A stretch of DNA of 56,741 bases from JALZAI01 sp038212215 (GTDB lineage Bacteria > Actinomycetota > Actinomycetes > Mycobacteriales > Jatrophihabitantaceae): assembly GCA_038212215.1 (NCBI GenBank), contig JBBQUT010000032.1:1-56741 (forward strand), in the 5' to 3' direction. The notes under the pieces are model-generated. The model saw only the letters and a list, made by a program, of their open reading frames with translations. It was not told where the DNA came from and did not search any database. Position numbers and translations under genes: made by a program. Below, in pieces: positions 24,206 to 32,681 of the stretch. The first letter of the stretch is position 1. Each line of letters begins with the position of its first letter.

Positions 24206-26026
24206 TTAGCCGGTTGCCCCCTCGTCCGAGGCGGTTGCGGGAGCTAGTTCTGGTGGGAGCGCGCGGGCGGCCGTCCGTCCGGCTCGACGGCGCCAGGCTA
24301 CCGCCCAGGCGACGCCGATCAGCCCGGCAAGGACGACCGTGAGCGCTTGTAGGGCTGCCCCGACCGGCGCGGTCGACAGGACAGCATGGCGGGTTACCCG
24401 AGGAGCGCCGCCGACGACCCAGGAGTAGTCCTGGGTCGCGACCGGCAGCCCGGGACGCTGCACGGTAACGCGTACGCGCAGCGGTCCGGACTCGGCCAGA
24501 TCCGTTGCGGCTGACCAGCGGCCGTTCCCGAGAGGCTCAGCCGCGATCGGGCCCCGAAACCGTCCGTCGGCGCCGGCGATATCGACGAAGACCCCGGCAA
24601 CGGGTGCGGGGGCAGGGCGCCGCGTGTCGAACACGCCGACCAGCACGACGCTGCGGCCCGGCCGGTTCGGTGAAAGCGCGAGTGCCTCCTGCAGGTCGGC
24701 GACGCCGGTGTCGAGCGCCGGCACGACGCGGGCCGTGGTAGCCGCGACGAACTGCGGTTCGCGAGCCGGCTGCCCCGAGGTGAGCAGCGCCGCGAGAGCG
24801 AGCACGACCAAGGCGAGCACAGCTTCGGCCAGGATCGTGCGGCGGGGGACCGGCCGCCGCGCTGAGCCGTGCAGCCGGGTTGTGCTCACCAGGGCTAGCC
24901 CGCCTGCCACAGCGACGAGCGCAATCTTGAGCACCAGCGTGCGACCGTACATCGTGAGCAGCGCGGCGTCGACTGAGCCGACCACCCCGCTCGTCAGGTA
25001 GACGCCGGTGACGATGACGACGCTGACGCACGCGGCGGCCGGCACGGCGAATGCCCGCAGCACCAGCCGAAACGCCCCGCTATTCGTACCCGGCCGAAGC
25101 AGGACGACCGCGATGGCCAGCAGCGCCCCCGACCACGTCGCCGCAGCTGCCAGGTGCGCTGCATCGGCGACAATACGGGTGGACGCGAAGCCGGCGCTGT
25201 GGCCGAGCAACGCCGATCCCACGCACGCGGCGAACGCTCCCGCGCCCACCAAGACCGAGTGCGCCCGATCTGGCTCGGGGGTGCGGACGCGCCACGCCGC
25301 AGCCAGCAGCAGGCCGAAGCCTGCCTCGCGCAGCGCCCACCGCTCGCCGTAACCGCCGGACAGCAGCTGCCCCAGCGACGCCCCGGTGCCGGCCAGCGCG
25401 AGGATCAGCAGCAGCACCGCCGCGAGCAATCCTGTCCCCGCGCCGATGGTTGCCAGCCGCCGCAGCACGCGCTCGATCCGCTCGTCGGGCACGCCGGGAC
25501 GCGTGCGGCGGTGCAAGCGCCGCACTAACAGCGCGCCCAACGCTGCTGCGAGCGACGCGAACAGCAGCCAGCGCAGCGTGGCTTCGTCCGGCCGGGGGGT
25601 GGGCTCGACGAACGGCGTCGCGGTGACCGCGGCCTCGACGCCGAACACCAGCACCCCGCTCGTCGCATGCAGGTCGTCGCTGGACAGCGTCCGCCATGAC
25701 ACGCGGTAAGCGCTGCGGCGCAGCGCTGGCAGGTCGGCCACGACGTGCGCCGGCTCCTCGGTGCCCCGCCCGGTGACCAGGCGCAGCGAGGTCGGGTCGA
25801 AGCTGTGTCCCGCGCTGTCGGTGACCGTGATCGCGGTGGCGCCGAGGACGACCGACTCGCTGAAGTCCAGGCGCAGCGCGCTCGGAGCCTTCGCCAGCAC
25901 CGCGCCGTCGCTCGGATTGCTTGCCACCAGGAATGCGTGCGCGCTCGCCGGGCCGGCCACGATAGTGAGGACGAGCCCGGCGAGCGCGGTGAGCAGCGCG
26001 AGCGCGCCGAGCCGCGACCGGATCAC
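24206..26026 (-). CDS. CopC-CopD fusion, copper resistance/uptake membrane protein
   Basis: 606 residues. A signal peptide ends at SAHAFL, so mature CopC starts next to His30, the usual Cu(II) ligand; Asp118 and His120 in SDDLHATSG complete the site. CopC spans about 29-130. CopD follows with about eight membrane helices (about 150-420). An extracytoplasmic domain (about 430-530) and a last helix (GLIGVAWAVAW) end the protein. The GTG start overlaps the stop of the upstream 171-residue gene. It lies downstream of three multicopper-oxidase-like genes, so copper delivery to secreted enzymes is the natural inference. Confidence 0.92.
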   Translation of the reverse strand: MIRSRLGALALLTALAGLVLTIVAGPASAHAFLVASNPSDGAVLAKAPSALRLDFSESVVLGATAITVTDSAGHSFDPTSLRLVTGRGTEEPAHVVADLPALRRSAYRVSWRTLSSDDLHATSGVLVFGVEAAVTATPFVEPTPRPDEATLRWLLFASLAAALGALLVRRLHRRTRPGVPDERIERVLRRLATIGAGTGLLAAVLLLILALAGTGASLGQLLSGGYGERWALREAGFGLLLAAAWRVRTPEPDRAHSVLVGAGAFAACVGSALLGHSAGFASTRIVADAAHLAAAATWSGALLAIAVVLLRPGTNSGAFRLVLRAFAVPAAACVSVVIVTGVYLTSGVVGSVDAALLTMYGRTLVLKIALVAVAGGLALVSTTRLHGSARRPVPRRTILAEAVLALVVLALAALLTSGQPAREPQFVAATTARVVPALDTGVADLQEALALSPNRPGRSVVLVGVFDTRRPAPAPVAGVFVDIAGADGRFRGPIAAEPLGNGRWSAATDLAESGPLRVRVTVQRPGLPVATQDYSWVVGGAPRVTRHAVLSTAPVGAALQALTVVLAGLIGVAWAVAWRRRAGRTAARALPPELAPATASDEGATG

Positions 26027-26538
26027 AAGACCGGAACGTGCTTGAGCACCATCCCGGCGTCCTGGATGGTCACGTACTCACCCGCGCGCAGGGCGTCGCG
26101 GGTGTTCTCGTACACGAGGTAGTAGGTCTGCCCCGGGTTGAGCACGTGACCCTGTTTCATCAGCGACACCCGTGTGGTGCTCAGGTTGCGCGATTCGCTG
26201 GACAGCTTCGGCGGGTGCGCCTGACTGGCCTGGAAACGCGCGGCCTTCTCCGAGTCGAGGACGACGTAGGACAGCGTGATGAGGCCGCCGTCCGAGACGA
26301 CCGCGACCCGGCTGAATCGAACGCCCAGTCGCTGCTGCATGGCCGCGCTTGTCGGCACCGCGCGGTTCGGGTCGTCCGGGTGCGTCGAGGCCAGCGCGCG
26401 GTGCACGCCCACGGCCGCTAGGGCGAGCACCGCGGTGACAACCGCGACGACCACCAGTTGCAGCCAGAACTGGCGCGGGCGGGGGAGCGCCGTTAACCGT
26501 CCGGGTCGCTCGCTGGCCTGCAGAGTGGTGCCGGTCAT
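26023..26538 (-). CDS. Unknown membrane-anchored extracytoplasmic protein coupled to copCD
   Basis: 171 residues: a short cytoplasmic N-terminus, one membrane helix (FWLQLVVVAVVTAVLALAAVG, about 24-45) and an extracytoplasmic domain containing VRFSRVAVVSDGGLITLSY and LNPGQTYYLVYENTRDALR. I do not recognise the family. It is translationally coupled to copCD (GTGA overlap). It has few His/Met/Cys residues, so a metallochaperone role is not obvious. GGGGGA precedes ATG 26538. A strong hairpin separates it from the upstream oxidase-like gene. Confidence 0.75.
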   Translation of the reverse strand: MTGTTLQASERPGRLTALPRPRQFWLQLVVVAVVTAVLALAAVGVHRALASTHPDDPNRAVPTSAAMQQRLGVRFSRVAVVSDGGLITLSYVVLDSEKAARFQASQAHPPKLSSESRNLSTTRVSLMKQGHVLNPGQTYYLVYENTRDALRAGEYVTIQDAGMVLKHVPVL

Positions 26539-26581
26539 GGGTCCCCCAAGAAACCTTTGTGGTGCGTGTTGTTGCAGTGAT

Positions 26582-26639
26582 GAGTCGACGCTCAGGCGTC
26601 ACCGGGCCGCCTTCGCGGCCGCCCGGTGACGCCCGACTC
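26582..26639 (-). terminator. Strong nested hairpin after the Ig-repeat cupredoxin gene
   Basis: The inner stem GGCGTCACCGG/GCCGC pairs with its complement across 26595-26633, and outer arms GAGTCG/CGACTC close it at 26582-26639. It begins 2 nt beyond the stop at 26642. There is no U-tract, as is usual for actinobacterial hairpin terminators. Confidence 0.65.
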
Positions 26640-26641
26640 GC

Positions 26642-29600
26642 TCAGGAACCGACCGAGAGGAAGGTGTCGTACCAGGCCTTGCCCAACGGTCCCACCGAGT
26701 TGGTGGTGGCGACGCTGGTGTTACTGATGCCGAGTTGAGCGGCCTCGATCGTCGTGGTCACGCTGCCCGGGCTCACCGTGTACTGCACGCTGCCATCGAC
26801 AGAGAACACCAGCTTGGCGGCGGCGCCGTTGCTCCAGTCGACCTGAATGGTCCGGCTGACCGCGCCGATCACCTTGGCCGCTCCCGCCGTGCCGCCGACG
26901 ACGGCCCGGATTTGAGCCGTTGCTCCGCTGCCCTGGTATTGGACGGCGAACACCTCGGTTCCCTTGTTGGCGCCGTCCGCGGTGCGGGTATCGAACACGG
27001 TGACCCAGTTGCCGGTGTTGGTCCCGGAGGACAACGACGGTGCCTGGAACTGGAACCGCGCGTGGTAGCCGGTGTTCTTGACGGGGGTGTTGTTCGTCAG
27101 GAACGCCGTGCGTGCGCTGTTGGGGCTGGGCGCCACGGTGGCTTGCAGCCCGTTGGCGGAGGGGTTCTCATCCGGATTCAACTGTGCGGCGGCCGACGAG
27201 ATCGCCGCGGCGCCATTGGTGACATTCCAGCCGGTAGTCGCTTCCAGGTTGCTGCGGAACGGTGACACCGTGCCGGCGACGGCTGCGCTCCAGTTGCCCG
27301 CGGTGTCGCGGACCCGGACGCGGTAGGTCGTGGTCACCGCCGTGGCCGGGAAGGAGGCGTTCACGGTGACCGCCCCCGCTGCGACCGACAGGGTCGCCGC
27401 GGTGGCCTTGCCGACTCCCGGATCGGTCGTGCCGGTCCAGTACTCGGCGTTGGACAGCGTGTTGGCCTCAGTCAGGGTCGAGGTCAGCGCGATGCCGGGC
27501 GATCCGACGGCGGCCAACGTTGCCGTCAGCGGACCGGCCAGCGCGGGTGCCACCCGGTCGATCAGCAGCTTCGCCGGGTTCAGGGTGGCGTCGCCCCAGT
27601 TTCCGGCGGCGTCCTTGCCGTGAACGTAGATCGGGAGTTGACCGTCCTTGTAGGCCTTGAGTTGGGCGAGCGGAATCAGGGCGTAGAAGTGCTCGTCCTG
27701 GGAGTCGATCTTGCCGTCGATCGGGCGCAATTGCAGGCCCTTGCCGTTACTGGCTGCGGCCGGCGCCGTGCCAAGGAAGGCTTCGGCGGCGACCAGGTTG
27801 CTGCCCAGCGCACCGTTGGGGTCTGAGACCTCGGCGGTGATCTGGACGTAGCCGGGGTTGCTCGGGTCGGCCACGACGCCGTTGGTGGCCGGTGGGCTGG
27901 TCGACGCGGCCAGCGTCGTCGGGCCGGTCTTGTCGATGAGCACAGGGATGTCCAGCAGCGGCCCCCAGAGACCCAAGTCATCCTTGACGTGGACCCAGAA
28001 GTGGTGGACGCCTTCGATCAGCGTCGCCGCACTGGTTGCGGGCAGGGTGGCGTCGGCGGACACGACTGTCGCGAGCCGGTTCACGAGCATCGCGGTTCCT
28101 GCGTCGTTGGCACCCGGGGTGTCCAGGAAGTACTCGGCGGCGGTGATCTTCCCGCCGGCGGTGCTATCGTCACCGGTCGCCGAGATGTCGATGGCCGCCG
28201 CTCCGTTAGTGGGTGTCGGGGTCGCGGTGCCGCCGGTGGTGGCGGGACCGGTCTTCGGGACGTTCAGCACGGCGGAGCCGACAACGCCCCAATTATTTTT
28301 GGAGTCCTCGCCGCGCACGTAAACGATGTGTTTGCCGGCCGCAAAGGTCGCGGCGGCGAGCACCGAGGCGGGGATCGTGCCGGTCGCGGACGTCGTCACC
28401 GCGGTGGTGTCGGTGACAGTCATCGTCATTCCGGAGCCCGGCGCGAGCGGGCCGGCGGGGTTGTCGTCGTCGATCACGTATTCCGCCGCAGCGATCGGGC
28501 TGCCGCCCGTGGCGGCGTCGCTGATGGTGGCCGTGACGGTGACTGCGGACAGGGCGTCGGAGGGGGTGGGGCTCACCGTGACCGACTTGGCCGTAGGCCC
28601 GGTGTTGTCCGTGGAGGTGTCGACGGGCGCCTGGGTGTCCAGGAACGTCAGCATTCCGCCGAAGGCGACCTGGGTCGGCTGGCCGGCGACGGCTCCGGCG
28701 ATCTGGGCATTGTTGTCCAGCGCCCCGTTGGCTTCATAGACCGCGATCTTGGTTGCTGTCTTCGCGTCCGCGGTGGTCCCATTGATGCCGGGCATGGTGA
28801 CGAGCGCATCCATGGTGGTGCCAGGATCGATGCTCTCGGCAGTGACGGTGGTGGCGTACTTCATCGGGTGCCCGTCCTGGGCGAGTTCGGTCTGCGCGCC
28901 GCCGAGCAGGCTCATGGGGTGCATCTGCTGTCCGACGTTCACGTAGCGCAGCAGCACCTTGTGGCCCTGGTCGGTGGCGAGCGAGTTGGTCTGCGGGAAG
29001 GCCTGCCCGTTCACGAGCCGGTACGCCGGACGGTAGTTGCGCATATCGAATGTCAGCGGGTCGGGGCTGTTGTTGAGTGCAGGGTCGATCTCACTGAGGA
29101 CCAACGGGGCGTCGTCGTCGTAGGACGTGTCCGGGTAACCGGACGGGTTGCCGTCGGAGCTGCCCGGTGTGCTCGGCAGCACCACCATTGCGCCGGCCAG
29201 ACCCATGGCGACCTGGCGCGCGCCGTCCTTGGTGTGCCCGGCTTCATAGACGAACGTCCCGGGCCGGCTGGCGGTGAACTTGTAGGTCGCCGTGCCCAGG
29301 GGCGCGGCACCGGTCACGTCATCACCCGCGCGAGCGTTGTCGACCGCGGCCTGGCCCGGCAGGGCGAGGGAGACGTTGCTGTTGAGTCCGTTGTGCAGGG
29401 TAACGGTGACGGTGTCGCCTTGCGTGAGGACGAGTAGCGGCCCCGGTGCCGTCGCGGGCACGGGTTGCCCCGTGCTGTCGACGTCCTTGGTGGCAAAGCC
29501 CCAGATCGGCAGGTTGGTGCCGGCGACCTGAATGGTGCCCGGCTTCGCATAGAGGTCACAGCTGACCGCGCCGGGACTGCCGGTGCAGCCGCGCGGGGTG

Positions 29601-29830
29601 AGCCGCCCCACCGACGTCGGACTCGTGGCCGCGGTCAGGGTCGCGACGCGTCCGGCGCCCGGCGCGGGCGCCGCGGATGCCTCGGCGCCGAGGCCGGCGA
29701 CCACGGCGAGCGTGGTCGTGACACTCAGGGCGGTGGCCGTGGCGGCGAGCAGCGAGGTCAGTCGCCGAGCCAGGGTCGCGCGTCGCGTACGCCGTGATCG
29801 GCGTCCAGGCCCGTTGTTGGTGTGGGTCAT
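26642..29830 (-). CDS. Secreted cupredoxin protein with Ig-like repeats and a lectin-like C-terminus (third oxidase-like subunit)
   Basis: 1062 residues from ATG 29830; the frame is open to 30118 but that part is out of frame with the upstream gene. Signal peptide about 1-53 (ends ASAAPAP). Residues 75-410 are two cupredoxin domains related to the two upstream proteins (GPLLVLTQGDTVTVTLHNGL, GTFVYEAGHTKDGARQVAMG, RNYRPAYRLVNGQAFPQTNS), but the copper ligands are almost all gone: only isolated His199 and His304 remain. About 410-840 are four Ig-like modules marked by TGPT starts and V-x-G-x-D-x2-x-NWG ends. About 850-1062 resembles a concanavalin-like domain. Likely a structural or binding subunit of a secreted complex. 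Confidence 0.8.
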   Translation of the reverse strand: MTHTNNGPGRRSRRTRRATLARRLTSLLAATATALSVTTTLAVVAGLGAEASAAPAPGAGRVATLTAATSPTSVGRLTPRGCTGSPGAVSCDLYAKPGTIQVAGTNLPIWGFATKDVDSTGQPVPATAPGPLLVLTQGDTVTVTLHNGLNSNVSLALPGQAAVDNARAGDDVTGAAPLGTATYKFTASRPGTFVYEAGHTKDGARQVAMGLAGAMVVLPSTPGSSDGNPSGYPDTSYDDDAPLVLSEIDPALNNSPDPLTFDMRNYRPAYRLVNGQAFPQTNSLATDQGHKVLLRYVNVGQQMHPMSLLGGAQTELAQDGHPMKYATTVTAESIDPGTTMDALVTMPGINGTTADAKTATKIAVYEANGALDNNAQIAGAVAGQPTQVAFGGMLTFLDTQAPVDTSTDNTGPTAKSVTVSPTPSDALSAVTVTATISDAATGGSPIAAAEYVIDDDNPAGPLAPGSGMTMTVTDTTAVTTSATGTIPASVLAAATFAAGKHIVYVRGEDSKNNWGVVGSAVLNVPKTGPATTGGTATPTPTNGAAAIDISATGDDSTAGGKITAAEYFLDTPGANDAGTAMLVNRLATVVSADATLPATSAATLIEGVHHFWVHVKDDLGLWGPLLDIPVLIDKTGPTTLAASTSPPATNGVVADPSNPGYVQITAEVSDPNGALGSNLVAAEAFLGTAPAAASNGKGLQLRPIDGKIDSQDEHFYALIPLAQLKAYKDGQLPIYVHGKDAAGNWGDATLNPAKLLIDRVAPALAGPLTATLAAVGSPGIALTSTLTEANTLSNAEYWTGTTDPGVGKATAATLSVAAGAVTVNASFPATAVTTTYRVRVRDTAGNWSAAVAGTVSPFRSNLEATTGWNVTNGAAAISSAAAQLNPDENPSANGLQATVAPSPNSARTAFLTNNTPVKNTGYHARFQFQAPSLSSGTNTGNWVTVFDTRTADGANKGTEVFAVQYQGSGATAQIRAVVGGTAGAAKVIGAVSRTIQVDWSNGAAAKLVFSVDGSVQYTVSPGSVTTTIEAAQLGISNTSVATTNSVGPLGKAWYDTFLSVGS

Positions 29831-29841
29831 TGCCCCGGCCC

Positions 29842-30114
29842 TCACTTGCAGCCAGTCGGGGGGTCGATGCGGAACAGCGTCATCATCCCTCCGAAGGTTG
29901 CGCCGTAGTTGGTTGCCTGTTGCAAGGCGTGGCTGTGGGCGATGTGGTAGTACTCGCCGCACTCGTTGTTGTTGGTGATCGTGGACGGTGTGCCGTTCTT
30001 CGTTCCCAGATAGGGGCTTTCGGAGAACCAGGTGTCCGTGCCGACCAGCAACTGGTCGGTGATAGCCGGCAGCGCGGTCGGTATCGGGTTGGTCACCGAG
30101 TCGTATTCGCTGGA
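29842..30114 (-). pseudogene. Detached C-terminal part of the second multicopper-oxidase-like protein
   Basis: This segment continues in frame after the UGA at 30115-30117 for 90 codons. It contains NPIPTALPAITDQ, SESPYLGTKNG and the Cys/His-rich NNECGEYYHIAHSHAL, a loop that supplies copper ligands at the end of this protein family. It is free of further stops or shifts. The next gene starts 12 nt beyond its end. Without readthrough or restart (a GTG is available at 30096) it would be lost. Confidence 0.75.
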
Positions 30115-31146
30115 TCACTGCATGAGCACGTCCAGCGACTGTCCGGGACCGACGTCGAGGTCGTACTTCTGATAACTGAGATCCTCGCCGTTCGGCCCCT
30201 GCAGCGCGTGGCCGTCGCGGTTGATCACCCGTTCGTCGCTGCCGTGGGGGTGGAAGGGATAGTTCACCGTGCCGGCGTTGAGATAGCGGATCGTGGCCGG
30301 CAGCGGATTGGTCGTCGCATCGTAGGGCTTGATATGCACCGTCGCCCCGTACGGCTGGGTCGGCAGCCAGGAGGCATTGTTCGGCGCCAGGGTGTCGGGC
30401 ATGCTCCGGCCGTTGATCATGAAGTACCGGGCCCGGTAGGCCGACCAGTCGACCGGCTGGTTGCGTTCGACCGCGAGGTGCACGTCCGGATCGACCTCCG
30501 ACAGCAGGAACAGATACTCCTTGCCCGCGGTGAAGGCAGAGTCGGAGCGGTCGTTGACCTGCGTCGGGTGTCCGGCCGGACGCACGACCAGCGCGCCGTA
30601 CATGCCCATCTGCAACTGCTTCTTCACGTCGGTGCCGCTCTGGTACAGGTACGTTCCGGGGCTTCCCGCGGTGAAGGTGTAGGTCACCGAGCCGTTGCCG
30701 GCCCCGGCGGCCTGCACCAGCGAGGTGAGCGAAGCCCCCGGCCCGGTGCTGTCGAATTGGGGTTGGGCGGCGACGCCGTCAGCGAGCACTCCGCTCTCGC
30801 CCGCAAAGATGATCGAGGTGGGTTCGGGCAGGCTGTTGTGCAGGACGACAGTGACCTTCTGTCCGGAGGTCACGCAAAGTGTCGGGCCGGGCAATTGAAA
30901 CCCGCCGGTTGAGTTGCCGTAGCTCCACATATAGATGGAGTTGCCGTCGGGCGTGGAGACGTAGCCGGAGCGGGCGGTCAGCGAGAAATTGGCGTTGGTG
31001 TCGTTCTCGCACTGCACGCCCTCGGAGGTGGTCGCCGTTGTCGAGGCTTGCGAGATCGGGGCCAGCGCGATAGATGTTGCGACAACCGCGGCCACGGCGC
31101 CGAACGCCGCCAGGCGCAGGGCGAGCCTGTGATTCATGAGCTTCAT
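30115..31146 (-). CDS. Second multicopper-oxidase-like secreted protein, cut short by an in-frame UGA
   Basis: 343 residues to the UGA, 434 codons if read through. GAGGAGAA lies just before ATG 31146. Signal peptide about 1-35 (VATSIALAPISQAS). Two cupredoxin domains: LPGPTLCVTSGQKVTVVLHN, GTYLYQSGTDVKKQLQMGM, and NYPFHPHGSDERV (His299, His301). The first-domain ligands found in the upstream protein (HWHG, HCH) are absent here (IIFAGESG, YLYQSGT). HPHG, and beyond the stop the CGEYYHIAHSHAL loop (Cys396, His401, His404, His406), resemble second-domain ligands. So this protein looks like the complementary half of a copper site. The UGA replaces what is probably a Trp codon. Confidence 0.8.
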   Translation of the reverse strand: MKLMNHRLALRLAAFGAVAAVVATSIALAPISQASTTATTSEGVQCENDTNANFSLTARSGYVSTPDGNSIYMWSYGNSTGGFQLPGPTLCVTSGQKVTVVLHNSLPEPTSIIFAGESGVLADGVAAQPQFDSTGPGASLTSLVQAAGAGNGSVTYTFTAGSPGTYLYQSGTDVKKQLQMGMYGALVVRPAGHPTQVNDRSDSAFTAGKEYLFLLSEVDPDVHLAVERNQPVDWSAYRARYFMINGRSMPDTLAPNNASWLPTQPYGATVHIKPYDATTNPLPATIRYLNAGTVNYPFHPHGSDERVINRDGHALQGPNGEDLSYQKYDLDVGPGQSLDVLMQ

Positions 31147-31168
31147 CAGTTCTCCTCGATAGCCCGGA

Positions 31169-32611
31169 TCAGTGATTCGGCTCGGTCTGCACGGGTGTTC
31201 CCGCTGAGACTTCGATGTGGGTGAGCATGCCGCCGTACCCGGGGCCGCCTCCGTTGTTCTGGTAGGCGTACTTCCGGTCGTAGAGCAGGTAGGTTCCTTC
31301 GGCATTCGGGCCGGTCGGAGCGGTGAATATGATGTCGCGGCTCTCGCCCGGGCCGATGTCGACGGTGTTGGTGGTGATGTAGTTCGCCGTTCCGTCGCGT
31401 CCCTTCAGCAGGCTGCCGTCCTTCGCGATGACCGTGAGGTCGATGTTGTCGACCGTGAACGCGTGGTTCTGGTAACCGAGGTTGGAGAACCGGAGCAGCA
31501 CTCGCTCGCCCGGCTGGCAGGTCACAAGCGAGGAGATCGGCTGGTACTGCAGGCGATTCGCGTCATCGCTCGGTCCGTTGTTGCCGATCACCGGCAGCGC
31601 GCCGGCTGGGAACACGTTCTGCAACTCCCCCGCGCCGCCCATGGCCGTGCTGTTGGGAGCCACTGTGTCGGGGTAGGCGCGGCCGTTCATGAGCCAGAAG
31701 CTCGGGTCGAAATCGGTCCAGTTGTTGACCTGGATGTGCGCGTCGCGGTAGTGCGCCGCCGACCACAGTTCGGTGATCATGAAGGCGAACTCCCGGTCGT
31801 AGGCCGTCGACCCGTCGTAGTCGTTGTAGGCGTAGCGGCCGGGCGGGATCGTCGAGGCGACGGTGATGACATTGCCGCTGCGGTCCTTCCACGGAGTCGG
31901 GGCACCCGCCGCGAACGCCGGATTGACCGTCGTGACACCCTGCCTGGTCTGGTTCTGCTTGGGCCGGACGAAGACCATGCCGGTCATGCCCATCTGGACG
32001 TGTTCCACGTCCTCGAAGTGGCAGTGATACATGTAGGTGCCGGCGTCGTGCGGCTTGTAGTAATAGGTGAAGTCGCGTCCGACCGGCACGGCCAGAGACA
32101 GCTCCGGGACACCGTCGAACAACGGGATCGCGTTGACGAACCCGTGCCAGTGCAGGGTGTGGCCGTCGAAGAGGTCCGGTCGGACCGAAAGACCGAGGTT
32201 GGTCAGCGTGATGAAGATCTCGTCCTCCTCATCGAAGAACATCATCGGTGCGCTGATCTCGGCCTTCCCGCGTTCGGCTGCCACTGCGGCGGGGGTGAAT
32301 CCGGTGACGTTTCGGAAACCGAAGCAGTAGGTGTCGAACGGCTTGGGCGCCAGGCTGTCCGGGAAGAACGGCGCGTCCGCCGGTGCTGCCGCCGGCATGG
32401 ACACCCACCCGTCGGTGCCGACCAAGTGGACGTTGACCGCGTTGACATCCCCGGGCGTCGCGACCGTCGGTGCTGCTGGCGCCGGCACTGCCTGCGCGGG
32501 TATCAGGCGCGAGCCGATGGCGACCGCACTGATGAATCCGGCGCCCCCAACGAGGAAACCCCGTCGCGAAAGTGGCTTGTCCATTGAGTTCTTGGTCACG
32601 AGTGTCTCCAT
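31169..32611 (-). CDS. Two-domain multicopper oxidase, Tat-exported (first subunit)
   Basis: 480 residues from ATG 32611 (GTG 32638 and ATG 32584 are alternatives). A Tat signal with SRRGFLVGGAGF (Arg pair 16-17). The first cupredoxin domain has HTLHWHGF (His154, His156) and YHCHFEDVEHVQMGM (His196, Cys197, His198, His204, Met209). This is a type 1 copper site plus two of the His pairs that bind a trinuclear cluster, as in two-domain oxidases and copper nitrite reductases. The second domain has only a single His where HPxHxHG is expected (YQNHAFTVDN, His383), and no HCH. A complete trinuclear centre would therefore need ligands from a partner, which the next gene could supply. Confidence 0.9.
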   Translation of the reverse strand: METLVTKNSMDKPLSRRGFLVGGAGFISAVAIGSRLIPAQAVPAPAAPTVATPGDVNAVNVHLVGTDGWVSMPAAAPADAPFFPDSLAPKPFDTYCFGFRNVTGFTPAAVAAERGKAEISAPMMFFDEEDEIFITLTNLGLSVRPDLFDGHTLHWHGFVNAIPLFDGVPELSLAVPVGRDFTYYYKPHDAGTYMYHCHFEDVEHVQMGMTGMVFVRPKQNQTRQGVTTVNPAFAAGAPTPWKDRSGNVITVASTIPPGRYAYNDYDGSTAYDREFAFMITELWSAAHYRDAHIQVNNWTDFDPSFWLMNGRAYPDTVAPNSTAMGGAGELQNVFPAGALPVIGNNGPSDDANRLQYQPISSLVTCQPGERVLLRFSNLGYQNHAFTVDNIDLTVIAKDGSLLKGRDGTANYITTNTVDIGPGESRDIIFTAPTGPNAEGTYLLYDRKYAYQNNGGGPGYGGMLTHIEVSAGTPVQTEPNH

Positions 32612-32645
32612 GGGGCGTAGGGCGGGGCGATCTGACACAGGGGCC

Positions 32646-32672
32646 AGGTGGCCTGCCGTCGGCAGGCCACCT
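32646..32672 (-). terminator. Perfect 12-bp hairpin between the beta-helix and first oxidase genes
   Basis: AGGTGGCCTGCC and its exact complement with a 3-nt loop, 9 nt after the stop of the beta-helix gene and about 35 nt before the oxidase start. No U-tract. It could terminate, attenuate or protect the upstream mRNA. Confidence 0.6.
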
Positions 32673-32681
32673 CACGCCTCA

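Noticed and set aside
27989..29437. 482-residue Gly/Arg/Val-rich plus-strand frame
   Set aside because: Antisense shadow of the Ig-repeat cupredoxin gene; its glycine repeats mirror Pro/Thr/Ala codons of the real gene.
30115..30117. Selenocysteine at the UGA
   Set aside because: Nothing in this oxidase family uses selenocysteine, no selenocysteine genes are in the window, and the position fits Trp.
30119..31305. Longer N-terminus for the second oxidase protein (start at 31305)
   Set aside because: The extra 53 residues overlap the upstream gene in another frame and precede a clear ribosome-binding site and signal peptide at 31146.
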